From IMG/VR virus record IMGVR_UViG_3300045110_000186, positions 1-25,876 of that record: 25,876 nucleotides of DNA; one strand, 5' to 3'. The notes beneath the pieces are model-generated. The model had not been told where the DNA came from and ran no database searches. It saw only the letters and a program-made list of their open reading frames with translations. The translations under genes were made by a program, and so were the position numbers. Position 1 is the stretch's first letter; every line of letters starts with the position of its first letter. This document shows, piece after piece, positions 13,426-21,191 of the stretch. Source of the stretch: a virus.

Positions 13426-13899
13426 TCAGGCTCCCTTGCGCGTCGCGCGGTTACTGACGTCTTCCAGCGCCCGCTCGATCCCGGCGCGGACCCGGGGGGT
13501 AGCGGCCTCCGCCGGGCCGGTGAACCAGCCGGGCCGTACCGACGGCTCCTCCTGCGTGTACCAGTGCTCACGGTCCCCGAACAGGGGATGGGTGAGCCGG
13601 CCCGCGTCGAGGTAGCGCAGCTTCCGCGCCTTCGCTTGCGCCGCGCCGGTGATGGATACGCCCGGGTTCCGGTCGCTGGTGCGGACGCTGACGCCGATCC
13701 GCACGTCCTCGTCCAGGGTCGCGGCGTACCGCTTCGGCAGGTGGCCCGGGGTCAGCCCCGCCCGGATCTCATCCGGCACGCCATCCACCGCCCCGCGCAT
13801 CCCCGCGGTGAGCTCCCGGACGAGCTCGAACTCGCCCGCCTGGCGTAGGTGCCGGGCGATCGACTCCAGCTCCGACGCCGCCTCGACCATGCCCGGCAT
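13426..13899 (-). CDS. HK97 gp10-like head-tail/tail completion protein (157 aa)
   Basis: Pattern of the HK97 gp10 family of head-closure or tail-completion proteins: an N-terminal helix pair (IARHLRQAGEFELVRELTAG), LPKRYAATL, a strand with VSVRTSDRNPGVSI, then LDAGRLTHPLFGDREHWYTQ and PGWFTGPAE, with a C-terminal helix. ATG at 13899 shares one base with the major tail stop (TGATG); an upstream ATG at 13920 lies inside the tail tube gene and is less likely. In most siphoviruses this family precedes the tail terminator and tail tube; here it follows the tube gene and precedes the chaperone, an unusual order. It probably acts at the neck or in the tail completion complex. Confidence 0.78.
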   Translation of the reverse strand: MPGMVEAASELESIARHLRQAGEFELVRELTAGMRGAVDGVPDEIRAGLTPGHLPKRYAATLDEDVRIGVSVRTSDRNPGVSITGAAQAKARKLRYLDAGRLTHPLFGDREHWYTQEEPSVRPGWFTGPAEAATPRVRAGIERALEDVSNRATRKGA

Positions 13900-14327
13900 C
13901 AGGTGTTGATGCCGCCCCACTGGGTGTACCGGACCACGGGCCCGGCTGCCGCCCAGGTGGCTTTGAAGTTAACGGGGCCGCTGACTGCCCCGTCGGCGCT
14001 GAAATCGCACAACACGAGGCCGTAGAAATAAGACGAAGGGTCGTTCGTTGCGTCCCAGTAGAGGTAGAACGACCTCGAAAGTCCGTCGGAGGCGGCGACG
14101 TAGGTCTGGCTGGTGCCCGCGTCGAGGAAGCCGCTGAAGTCGCCCGAGGCATCAGGCAACCCGCCCACATATGTCTTGTTAGCGTCGGAAAATGCCGTCA
14201 CCTCGTCACGGTCCGAAGCCTTGTTGATGGACCAGGCTGCCTGGAAGGGCAGGGGGGCGGCAGCGCCGCCGGAGGCGATGGCGAGGTAGACCTGCCCGTT
14301 CCGGCCGTGCCTGCGGTTGCTGGGCAT
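13899..14327 (-). CDS. Major tail (tube) protein (142 aa)
   Basis: Small beta-rich protein matching actinophage major tail proteins: GQVYLAIASGGAAAPLPFQA followed by WSINKASDRDEVTAFSDANK, a GGLPDASGDFSGFLD segment, SFYLYWDATND and GPVNFKATWAAAGPV. These give the tube-monomer beta-sandwich features, with the conserved D-x-x-x-x-T-x-F-x-D-x-N-K element near residue 40. It lies where the tail tube gene is expected, ahead of the gp10-like protein, chaperone and tape measure. The ATG at 14327 is preceded by TAGGGAGAA, formed by the end of the glycosyltransferase gene. At 142 aa it lacks an extra C-terminal Ig-like domain. It could be a substrate of the adjacent glycosyltransferases. Confidence 0.85.
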   Translation of the reverse strand: MPSNRRHGRNGQVYLAIASGGAAAPLPFQAAWSINKASDRDEVTAFSDANKTYVGGLPDASGDFSGFLDAGTSQTYVAASDGLSRSFYLYWDATNDPSSYFYGLVLCDFSADGAVSGPVNFKATWAAAGPVVRYTQWGGINT

Positions 14328-14339
14328 TGGCGTTTCTCC

Positions 14340-15395
14340 CTACATGTTGACGGGCTGCCGGTCGAGCAACCGGAGCAGTTGTTTGGCGTGCTCGGTGAAC
14401 GTGCGGTCCTGAATGGCCGCGCGGGCCTTGGCTGCGGCTTCCTGCCGCTGATCCGGGTGGGTGAGCGCCCACCGGATCTGGTCGCTGGCCTCGGCCGGGC
14501 TCGAGAACGACGGGAGCATCGGGAACAGCTCGTCGGATTCGGGGCGCGGATCGCGGGCGAAGAACAGGCCGCAGGCGGCCATCTCGATCTCGCGGGGACC
14601 GCAGGCGTATCCCTCGCCCACGTGGGTGTCCTCGGCTTCGGTCCGGTACACGTTGATCCCGGTGCGGGACCTGCGGTAGAGGTCCGCGGTGTTGGTGTTG
14701 TCGATGCAGTCGTCGGATTCCAGCGCGGTCCAGTCCCGCATGGGGGAGTCTTCGGGGAGGTCCATCCACAGGCCGCGGAGGGTGACGTGGAGGCCGCCCA
14801 GGTTCATCTGGTGGAAGAACGCGACCCGGGAGGGGAACCCGGTGCCGACGAACCCCAGGTCCCACGTCAGGGGGGAGCCGGGCGGTGCCGGGTAGTGGAT
14901 TCGCTCCCGGTACGCCTGCGGCATGTACTCGGCCGGGCCGACCTGCCGGTACTTCTCGATATCGCACGGATCGTTGAGGAGGGCCAGGTCGGCGTAGGCG
15001 GCCATCTTCAGCTGGAAGTCCGTCTGATACGGGCCCTCCGTGAAGATCATGACGATCTTGTGGCCGCGGGCGCGGAGCACTTTCAGCAGCCATTCCGGGA
15101 CGAAGAACGCCGACACGCATACGATCACGTCGGGCCACCACCGGTACGCGGCGCCGAGGATCCCGTCGGCGGCGAGCTGGTTGGCTTCGCTGCGGTTCAG
15201 GAATTTCCGCACCTCGCGGCATCCGCATGGCAGGATCCCGCCGGTTTCCGCGTGCGTCGCGTTGTAGAACCGGAGCCGGGCGTCGAGTTCGTATTCCTCG
15301 ACCTGCTCGCCCAGTGAGGTGAGTGCCTCTGACCAGCCGTTGAACACGTCGGAAACGGACCACGACGGGCCGGGCTGAATGAGCAGCCAGCGCAA
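14340..15395 (-). CDS. CgeB-like GT-B glycosyltransferase (351 aa)
   Basis: Resembles GT-B glycosyltransferases of the CgeB/Glyco_trans_1 type. Residues 1-170 form the acceptor-side Rossmann-like half (MRWLLIQPGPSWSVSDVFNG, PDVIVCVSAFFVP, KIVMIFTEGPYQTD). The second half has WDLGFVGTGFPSR, a Tyr-Arg-Arg-Ser-Arg-Thr-Gly-Ile-Asn element and the family signature VGEGYACGPREIEMAACG, whose E-x-x-x-x-G end binds the donor nucleotide sugar. CgeB of Bacillus modifies the spore surface; phage relatives are thought to decorate virions or DNA. The gene begins with TTG (15395) after GGGAG and ends 12 bp before the tail tube gene. Donor sugar and acceptor are unknown. Confidence 0.8.
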   Translation of the reverse strand: MRWLLIQPGPSWSVSDVFNGWSEALTSLGEQVEEYELDARLRFYNATHAETGGILPCGCREVRKFLNRSEANQLAADGILGAAYRWWPDVIVCVSAFFVPEWLLKVLRARGHKIVMIFTEGPYQTDFQLKMAAYADLALLNDPCDIEKYRQVGPAEYMPQAYRERIHYPAPPGSPLTWDLGFVGTGFPSRVAFFHQMNLGGLHVTLRGLWMDLPEDSPMRDWTALESDDCIDNTNTADLYRRSRTGINVYRTEAEDTHVGEGYACGPREIEMAACGLFFARDPRPESDELFPMLPSFSSPAEASDQIRWALTHPDQRQEAAAKARAAIQDRTFTEHAKQLLRLLDRQPVNM

Positions 15396-15410
15396 TTACA
15401 CTCCCGGGGT

Positions 15411-15767
15411 ATGGCTGAGTCGCAACTGTGGGTCATCAGTTTTGACATGAGCGGGCGTCGTCACTGGCTAAGGCCGAAGTGGTACGTGACTGACAGCGGC
15501 TTCGCCGGCCCGTTCCCTATCCGCCGGGAACTCAGGCCGGTGCCCGATCCGGAGCGGATCTGCATGAGCTGCGGTGCCGACCGGACTGAGGGCGACGGCT
15601 TCCGCGACCCTGACGGGTTCCGGTGCGCCGACTGCCATGACCGCTTGCCATGCCAGCCCCGGCGGTGCCCGCTGTTCGGCCTGGATACCCGCCTTCACAA
15701 TGCGTATTGGCGGTGGTGCGCGAGGTTTGGGCGGCGTGTCGCATGTCAGCCCCAGGGGGCGGAGTAG
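15411..15767 (+). CDS. Zinc-ribbon protein antisense to the late operon (118 aa)
   Basis: Plus-strand gene between two minus-strand late genes, starting 15 bp from the divergent TTG of the glycosyltransferase. It encodes a Trp/Arg-rich N terminus (RRHWLRPKWYV), then CMSCGADRTEGDGF and CADCHD (two Cys-x2-Cys pairs, near residues 51-54 and 73-76), a zinc ribbon, then further Cys residues and a basic end. Third positions favour G/C in this frame and the minus strand gives only Arg/Pro-rich shadows. No strong ribosome site or promoter is visible; a promoter would have to lie inside the glycosyltransferase gene. It may be a nucleic-acid-binding accessory protein. Confidence 0.65.
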   Translation: MAESQLWVISFDMSGRRHWLRPKWYVTDSGFAGPFPIRRELRPVPDPERICMSCGADRTEGDGFRDPDGFRCADCHDRLPCQPRRCPLFGLDTRLHNAYWRWCARFGRRVACQPQGAE

Positions 15768-15835
15768 GTGACGCGCCAGGCGCAGATGACGGCGACGCCG
15801 GCGGCGGACTGGCGGGTGATGTGCCAGGCAGCGGC

Positions 15836-17941
15836 TCACGTCGGGCCTCCTGTCCGCTGGTCGGTGGCTGTGAGGGTGCCGCCTGCCGTGCCGCCGGACG
15901 CGGTGGCGGCGGTGAGGGCCCCGGCGGGGGTGTCGGCGGCGGTGAGGGCACCGACGGTGAATGGCAGTGCCCCGAATGGGACGCCGGTTCCGGTGAGGAC
16001 GGTGACGAGTGCCGCCTGCCCGGCGGTGCGGGCGGCGGCGGCCAGGGTGCCTGCCGGGGCGGCGGCCAGGACGGGGGCGGCGGCGCCGGTAGCATTGGCG
16101 GCGCTTGCCAGCGTCCCTGCCGGGCTGACGGCGGTGACGTGCGCGGCGGCGCCGGTGACGTTGACGGGGCTGGCGGCGGCGCCCTGTCCCCCGGCCGCGG
16201 TGACGGCGGCTGCTGTGCCGGTGACTGCGGCGCCGGCGGACGGCACCCCTGCCGGTGCGGCTACGGTGACCGGTGCGGCGACGCCGGTGACGTTCGCGGC
16301 GCCGGAGACGCCCCCGAACGGGACACCCGCAGGCGCTGCCACTGTCACCGGGGCTGCCACGCCGGCGACGTTCGCGCTGGTGTTCAGCGTCCCCGCGGGC
16401 GCCGCCATCGTGACCGGCGCGGCCAGCCCGGTGACGTTCGCGGCGGCGGACACGGTTCCCGCAGGCGCTGCGACAGTGACGGCGGCTGCTGTGCCGGTGA
16501 CATTCCCGCCGCCCGATGGGGTTCCCGCGGGCGAGGCCACGGTGACCGGCGCGGCGGTGCCGGTGACTGCGGCGCCGGCTGACGGCACCCCGGCAGGCGC
16601 TGCCACCGTCACCGCAGCCGCGATACCGGTGACGTTCGCGGCACCGCTGGCCCCGCCGAACGGGACACCCGCAGGCGCTGCCACCGTCACCGGGGCCGCG
16701 ATACCGGTGACGTTGGCACCGCTAGACGGCACCCCGGCAGGCGCTGCGACAGTGACGGCGGCCGCGGTACCGGTGACGGCCGCGCCGCTTGCCGGGACCC
16801 CGGCGGGGGACGCTACGGCCGCCGGCGCAGCCGTGCCAGAGACGTTTCCGCTGGCCGCGGGGATACCCGCCGGGGCTGCGGCGGCGACCGGGGCCGCTGT
16901 CCCGGTCATCGTGGCGGCACCAGACGGGGTGCCCGGCGGGGCGGCGGCAGTGACCGCAGCCGCGATACCGGTGATGTTCGCGGCGGCGGCCAGGGTGCCC
17001 GCCGGGGCGGCCACCGTCACCGGGGCCGCGATACCGGTAACGGCTCCTGCACCGGCGGCCGGCGGTGCTGCCGGAACCGTGGGTGCCTGCGGGTGATGGA
17101 AGTACCGGCGCCAGACCTGGCCGGGCTGCGCCTGCGCGGCGGTTTGCGCGGGGGTTTCCGGGCCGCCGAACAAATCGGTGAACGTGGCGGGGAAGAAGTC
17201 GGGTGGCGGGGCGATGACTGGCGGCAGGGACGGGGCCTGCGGGTGGCGGAAATGCCGCAGCCACGTCCGGCCGGGCTGGGCTTGCTGCAGGGGCGGCAGC
17301 ACGGCAGCGGCGCCGGCCACCTGCGCGGTCCACACCCCGGAATACCCGGACTGGCTGCCGGCGGCCAGGGATGAAACCTGCTGGGTCCAGGTCAGCCCGC
17401 CGCCGGACACGGTGATGACGGTGGACCCGTTCGCGTCAGCGGAGACGATCGCCACCAGCAAACTGCCAGCTGGCGGAGTGAACGCCGCCGAGGTCACCGT
17501 CGTCGCGGCCGTGCTGGAGACAGCCGCCGGGCTGGACCCGTCCACGGTGATCGTCCCGGACGGCAGGATCTCCAGCAGCGCCGTCTGCCCGCCGACCGTC
17601 GGGGCGGACGCCCCGATCGTCGTCGCGCCGGGCGTCCCGGTCGCGCTGGTCGCGAAACACGACGCCAGGTACTCCCCGTTCGGGACGTCCTGGACGTTGT
17701 CGGCGATCGTGGTGAGCCCGTTAGCGGTGAACGCGGTAGCGCTGGAGCTGGACTTCAGCGCCCCGTACACCCGGCTGCCGGTGGCCGTGGTGGTGATGCT
17801 GACCTGCTGGGCGGCGTTCCCCCCGAAGGTGGCGGTGGCCCTGCCCGCCTGGGAGGCCGCCGTGCCGGTCAGGGCATAGACCCGCAGCAGGACCCCGGCG
17901 AACGTAGAGCCGCTTTCCGCCGCGGTGACGGTGATGCTCAA
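15836..17941 (-). CDS. Ala/Pro/Thr repeat-rich structural protein (701 aa)
   Basis: Residues 1-225 hold two beta-rich segments resembling actinophage exposed tail or Ig-like modules (TFAGVLLRVYALTG..., FTPPAGSLLVAIVSADANGS). Residues 225-290 contain two copies of a QPGxxWxRxFxHPQAP motif, seen in many actinobacterial and actinophage proteins. From about residue 299 to near the end there are roughly sixteen copies of a 22-residue unit, consensus ANVTGxAAPVTVAAPAGVPS, two of them with a four-residue FGG insertion. The repeats suggest an extended beta or polyproline stalk rich in Thr/Ser. It lies between the tailspike and CgeB-like genes, making it a candidate fibre and glycan acceptor. Start TTG 17941 after AAGGACGGTGAG. 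Confidence 0.8.
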   Translation of the reverse strand: MSITVTAAESGSTFAGVLLRVYALTGTAASQAGRATATFGGNAAQQVSITTTATGSRVYGALKSSSSATAFTANGLTTIADNVQDVPNGEYLASCFATSATGTPGATTIGASAPTVGGQTALLEILPSGTITVDGSSPAAVSSTAATTVTSAAFTPPAGSLLVAIVSADANGSTVITVSGGGLTWTQQVSSLAAGSQSGYSGVWTAQVAGAAAVLPPLQQAQPGRTWLRHFRHPQAPSLPPVIAPPPDFFPATFTDLFGGPETPAQTAAQAQPGQVWRRYFHHPQAPTVPAAPPAAGAGAVTGIAAPVTVAAPAGTLAAAANITGIAAAVTAAAPPGTPSGAATMTGTAAPVAAAAPAGIPAASGNVSGTAAPAAVASPAGVPASGAAVTGTAAAVTVAAPAGVPSSGANVTGIAAPVTVAAPAGVPFGGASGAANVTGIAAAVTVAAPAGVPSAGAAVTGTAAPVTVASPAGTPSGGGNVTGTAAAVTVAAPAGTVSAAANVTGLAAPVTMAAPAGTLNTSANVAGVAAPVTVAAPAGVPFGGVSGAANVTGVAAPVTVAAPAGVPSAGAAVTGTAAAVTAAGGQGAAASPVNVTGAAAHVTAVSPAGTLASAANATGAAAPVLAAAPAGTLAAAARTAGQAALVTVLTGTGVPFGALPFTVGALTAADTPAGALTAATASGGTAGGTLTATDQRTGGPT
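15970..17047 (-). repeat. About sixteen tandem 66-bp coding repeats
   Basis: The C-terminal half of the 701-aa gene consists of direct repeats of about 66 bp, each coding for the 22-residue unit, with 24 bp of extra sequence in total from two four-residue inserts. Units diverge at many synonymous and some non-synonymous positions, so they are not exact copies. The repeat makes the opposite strand open for over 1.3 kb. Such arrays are prone to copy-number change by recombination. Confidence 0.85.
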
Positions 17942-17977
17942 CGGCTCACCGTCCTTACGTCAGCAGGAAACGGCCTG

Positions 17978-19705
17978 TCACAGGACTACCCAGGTCCAGG
18001 TCGGAGCCGAGGTGTAGGTGAGCACGATCGACTTCCCGGACGGCAGGAAGAATGTCTGCCCCACGCCGCTGCTGGCCAGGGTGATGCCGGTTGCGGTGCC
18101 GTCGATGGTGACCGCGCAGGTGGACGCCCCGGGGGTGATCGCGATCGCGGCATCCCGCCAGAACGGGTTCTGGAACGAGACCGTGGTAGCGGGAACCCCC
18201 GGCGCGGTGACGTGGCCGGGGGCCAGGTCGCCGTCGATCACCTTCAGCTTGGTCATGCCGCCGTTGAACGTGTAGGTGCTGCCATTGCCCCGCAGCAGCA
18301 CCTGCCCGCGGATCAGGCTGTTCGGGTCGGAGATGACGTACTTGGGGGAGCCGACCCCGCCGTCGACGTCGAGCGTGCCGATGTCGATGCAGATCGTGTC
18401 GGTGCCGCCGATGCAGCCGAGCTGGATGTTGTTGGACTCGCAGCACCAGTAGTGCAGCCGCGTGTTGTGCAGCATCCCGCCGCCGCTGGTGGTGGAGAAC
18501 AGGCCGATGCCCATCACGTTGTTCAGGGTGAACCCGCGGGAGCCGGACACGTGCTCGGACAGCGCGAGGCCGTACCCGTACCCGGAGGCGACGTAGTTGT
18601 CGATGAACGGGTTGCCGTCGTTGGACGTGGTGGGGGTCCGCAGCCCGAACGTCCACTGGTTTCCCACGGAGATGTTCGTGGTCGGGTTGGCCATGTCCGG
18701 CGGGGCGGCGAACGTCACGCAGGACAGCGACCGGATGCCCATCCCGATGCAGCCGTAGCAGTCGACCGCGGAGTAGGTGCCGTTGTACGGGGTGACGACG
18801 GTCAGGCCCTGGAAGACGGGCCGGAAGTTGGAGAACACGCTGTCGCCGGCGCCCTGCTGGTGGGTGTACCCGCCGAACACTGACGCCGGCCCGAAGGTGA
18901 CGTGGTTGGTGCCCAGCGTGGTGGCGCAGTTGACGACCGCCGCGCCCGCGACGATCGGGGTGGAGTTCAGCCCGTAGTGGATCAGCGGGGTGTCCGGGAT
19001 GCCCTCGAACACGATGGTGATCTTCGGCTTGTTCATGGCGACGAACGGGAACGGGATCTGCGCGTTCCCCGGCCCCCACGACGCGTTCCCCTGGACCAGG
19101 GCGCCGGCGACCATGTAGATCTTCGGGAGGAACTGGATGACCGCCTCCAGCGGCCCGGCCAGCGCGTATGCGTACGCGGCCTGCACCGCGGAGTTGATCG
19201 CGGCGGTGCAGTCGGTGCCGAAGCAGATATACGCGGATGACACCGTGACCAGCGCGTTAGTGCTGAGCGTGACCACCGACGCGCTGGTGAACCCGGTGAT
19301 CGTGGCGACCAGGGTGTTGCCGGTCAGGGTGGCCGACCCGGCGTTCTGCACCAGGACGTACTTGCCGACATCAGTAGAGACGAACGGCGTGGACGTTGCG
19401 CAGGTCAGGGTGGCGGTCCCGGTGGACATGGCCCCGTCCGTGACGATCTTCCCGTCGCCCACGTTCGACCCGTACGCCTCCGGGTGGAAGTCCCGGGAGT
19501 CGTCCATCATCTGGCCGGCCTGGATGGCCTGCACTGCGGCGACGGCCGCGGTGGCGGGCGGGACCGGGGACAGGTTCGGGGACCCGCCGGCCTGCGCGAT
19601 CACCGCGGTGAGCAGCCCGAGCATGTCCGCGATGTTGTTGTGGACGACCGTCGTGTGCCCCGGGTCGCCGACCTGCTGGGTGTCTGACGGGATGACCTGC
19701 GCCAT
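17978..19705 (-). CDS. Beta-helix tailspike / receptor-binding protein (575 aa)
   Basis: The N terminus (MAQVIPSDTQQVGDPGHTTV, then HNNIADML) is the short anchoring signature found on many actinophage tail fibres and spikes. Residues 70-190 include a DCTAAINSAVQAAYAYA segment typical of the start of right-handed beta-helix (pectate-lyase-like) spikes. Residues 190-480 have repeating short strands with Asn, Gly, Thr and Ser turns. The end (TFFLPSGKSIVLTYTSAPTW and the last few residues) is a small beta domain often seen at the C terminus of actinophage fibres. It may bind or degrade a surface polysaccharide; no catalytic set could be assigned by eye. It follows the 208-aa protein by 4 bp. Confidence 0.8.
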   Translation of the reverse strand: MAQVIPSDTQQVGDPGHTTVVHNNIADMLGLLTAVIAQAGGSPNLSPVPPATAAVAAVQAIQAGQMMDDSRDFHPEAYGSNVGDGKIVTDGAMSTGTATLTCATSTPFVSTDVGKYVLVQNAGSATLTGNTLVATITGFTSASVVTLSTNALVTVSSAYICFGTDCTAAINSAVQAAYAYALAGPLEAVIQFLPKIYMVAGALVQGNASWGPGNAQIPFPFVAMNKPKITIVFEGIPDTPLIHYGLNSTPIVAGAAVVNCATTLGTNHVTFGPASVFGGYTHQQGAGDSVFSNFRPVFQGLTVVTPYNGTYSAVDCYGCIGMGIRSLSCVTFAAPPDMANPTTNISVGNQWTFGLRTPTTSNDGNPFIDNYVASGYGYGLALSEHVSGSRGFTLNNVMGIGLFSTTSGGGMLHNTRLHYWCCESNNIQLGCIGGTDTICIDIGTLDVDGGVGSPKYVISDPNSLIRGQVLLRGNGSTYTFNGGMTKLKVIDGDLAPGHVTAPGVPATTVSFQNPFWRDAAIAITPGASTCAVTIDGTATGITLASSGVGQTFFLPSGKSIVLTYTSAPTWTWVVL

Positions 19706-19709
19706 CGGG

Positions 19710-20336
19710 CTAGTTAATGCCGAAGACGTAGAAGTTTGTCAGGGTCATCGACGGGGCGTTGGTCACGGCTGACCAGGTGTTGAACATCTCCACGAAATAC
19801 GGGATCTGGGTGTTGACCGAGGCCAGGCCGGCCGCGACGCCGCCGACGAGCAGCCGGTTCGTGGAGGAGGTGGTGCCGAACGCCTGCAGCGTCGTCGTGG
19901 GCGAGTTGGGGGTGGCGACGGTGGCGACGTCAACCCACCCGATGGTCTGCAGCACGCCAGCGGAGACGCCGTGCTGGGTGGCGGTGACCAGCAGCTCGAA
20001 ATCGAACAGCCCCGAGGTGGACAGGACCGTGGTGATCGCGCCGGTCGAGCCGAGCAGGCCGCCGGCCAGGGCAGTGCCCGCGGTGGTGTCCAGGTTCCAG
20101 GTGAACAGCATGGTGACGGCGGTCGCGCCCACGGACCACAGGCCGCCGCCCTTGATGAGCAGGGACCGGGCCTGCGCCCCGGCGAAGTACCCGGCCGGGA
20201 GGATGTAGGCGTCCCCGCCCGCGGCGGTGCCCGCGTTCGCCTGGGTCATGACGGTGGACGCCGCCGCGGTCACCGCGGCGCCCTTAGCGGGCATCGCGTA
20301 CAGGCACTCCATCTGGGTGCCGGAGTAGAAGCTCAT
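19710..20336 (-). CDS. Probable exposed structural protein (208 aa)
   Basis: Ala/Gly/Thr-rich, beta-patterned protein without signal peptide. Elements such as PAGYFAGAQARSLLIKGGG, a FTWNLDTT strand and VFGIN at the end match short actinophage virion proteins of jelly-roll style that occur next to tail fibres. ATG at 20336 is preceded by GAGGGGAAC, and the stop lies four bases before the tailspike ATG. Function is inferred from composition and position: it is probably a decoration or fibre-associated subunit rather than an enzyme. It could instead be an adaptor for the neighbouring tailspike. Confidence 0.68.
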   Translation of the reverse strand: MSFYSGTQMECLYAMPAKGAAVTAAASTVMTQANAGTAAGGDAYILPAGYFAGAQARSLLIKGGGLWSVGATAVTMLFTWNLDTTAGTALAGGLLGSTGAITTVLSTSGLFDFELLVTATQHGVSAGVLQTIGWVDVATVATPNSPTTTLQAFGTTSSTNRLLVGGVAAGLASVNTQIPYFVEMFNTWSAVTNAPSMTLTNFYVFGIN

Positions 20337-20364
20337 CCTGTTCCCCTCATGTCAGCGGCAGCGG

Positions 20365-20874
20365 TCAGCTCATCGTGAAGAAGGCGAGGCCGTTCGGCGT
20401 GCCCGCCACGGTGTACGTGTACGCCCCGGCCGTCGACGACACCGTCACCCCGAAATCGACGGTCACGATGACGATGGAACTGGCGTCCGCCGCCGCCGCC
20501 TTCGCCGTCTTGTCATTGATGAACATCGTCCGGGCCGAGATGGACGCCGCGCCGCCCCCGAACGCGATCGGCGCCGGGGAGGTGCAGGTCCAGGAGACGA
20601 TGTTGTCGTTGGTCGCCGCCTGCTGCGTGAACGTCAGCGTGGTCAGCGCGACCCGGCCCGCGAAACCGGCGGTATACGTGCCGACCGTGGCGATCTCGGT
20701 GTAGGCCGTGGTGATGTCCGAAGCGAACTGGCGGCCCCACACGGTGCCGGTCGTCCACGCCGACGAGTCACCCGTGCACAGCCCGGCGGTGAACGTGTCG
20801 GTGGTCAGGTTCACCGCGGTCGCGCCGACCATCGCGACAATGGCCTTCGGGAGAACGTGGCTGGTCACGGCCAT
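20365..20874 (-). CDS. Probable exposed structural protein (169 aa)
   Basis: Begins MAVTSHVLPKAIVAMVGATA and continues as Thr/Ala/Ser-rich beta sequence with few charges, a Trp-Thr-Cys-Thr element in the middle and a short YTYTVAG strand near the end. The pattern resembles the small structural proteins often paired with actinophage minor tail genes, with their N-terminal LPKAI...VNLTTDTF segment. ATG at 20874 follows GGAGAGGAAA. It is one of three consecutive genes (169, 208 and 575 aa) with similar composition, probably all virion surface components. No catalytic motif or membrane helix was seen. Confidence 0.68.
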   Translation of the reverse strand: MAVTSHVLPKAIVAMVGATAVNLTTDTFTAGLCTGDSSAWTTGTVWGRQFASDITTAYTEIATVGTYTAGFAGRVALTTLTFTQQAATNDNIVSWTCTSPAPIAFGGGAASISARTMFINDKTAKAAAADASSIVIVTVDFGVTVSSTAGAYTYTVAGTPNGLAFFTMS

Positions 20875-20877
20875 GGT

Positions 20878-21189
20878 TCAGGTTTCCTCTCCGCCGGTGC
20901 CGCCCGCGATGGCTGGCGTGCCGATGATGTTGGCGTCCTGCCGGTTGTCCGACGTGGTGAGGATGATGTCGCGGTCCTCGTTGATCGACACCCTGGCCCG
21001 CTTGCCCGCGTCGATAGCGTTACCTTGGACGTACTTCGGGTCCCTGGGATCCGCGGGCCTGGTGACGATCTTCTCCAGGGGCCGGGTCCGGCCGCCCCTG
21101 ATGTGCTGGATCGACCGGATCCGCTCCCGGAACTCCTCCGGGGTCTCCGCTGGTCCGTCCTCCGGCTCGAACGCCAGCCCCTCAGTCAC
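20878..21189 (-). CDS. Small charged hypothetical protein (103 aa)
   Basis: Unlike its low-charge neighbours it is rich in Glu, Asp and Arg: an acidic start (LAFEPEDGPAETPEEFRERI), a basic middle (RGGRTRPLEKIVTRPADPRD), then a strand-rich end (ARVSINEDRDIILTTSDN) and a Gly/Thr tail. No family recognised. The GTG start at 21189 has GGGAGG at a good distance, inside the end of the beta-helix gene, and the stop is only three bases before the next ATG, so it is translated in series with both neighbours. It may be a chaperone or linker for the following structural proteins, but that is a guess. Confidence 0.68.
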   Translation of the reverse strand: MTEGLAFEPEDGPAETPEEFRERIRSIQHIRGGRTRPLEKIVTRPADPRDPKYVQGNAIDAGKRARVSINEDRDIILTTSDNRQDANIIGTPAIAGGTGGEET

Positions 21190-21191
21190 CG

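Noticed and set aside
15970-17047. Regular repeats that could be taken for a CRISPR array
   Set aside because: Units are coding, directly adjacent without unique spacers, and diverge at codon positions; there are no cas genes.
15768-17096. A 442-codon plus-strand open frame with Ala/Thr/Val repeats
   Set aside because: It is the antisense image of the 66-bp repeat array; the minus-strand frame has a non-repetitive N-terminal domain and proper operon context.
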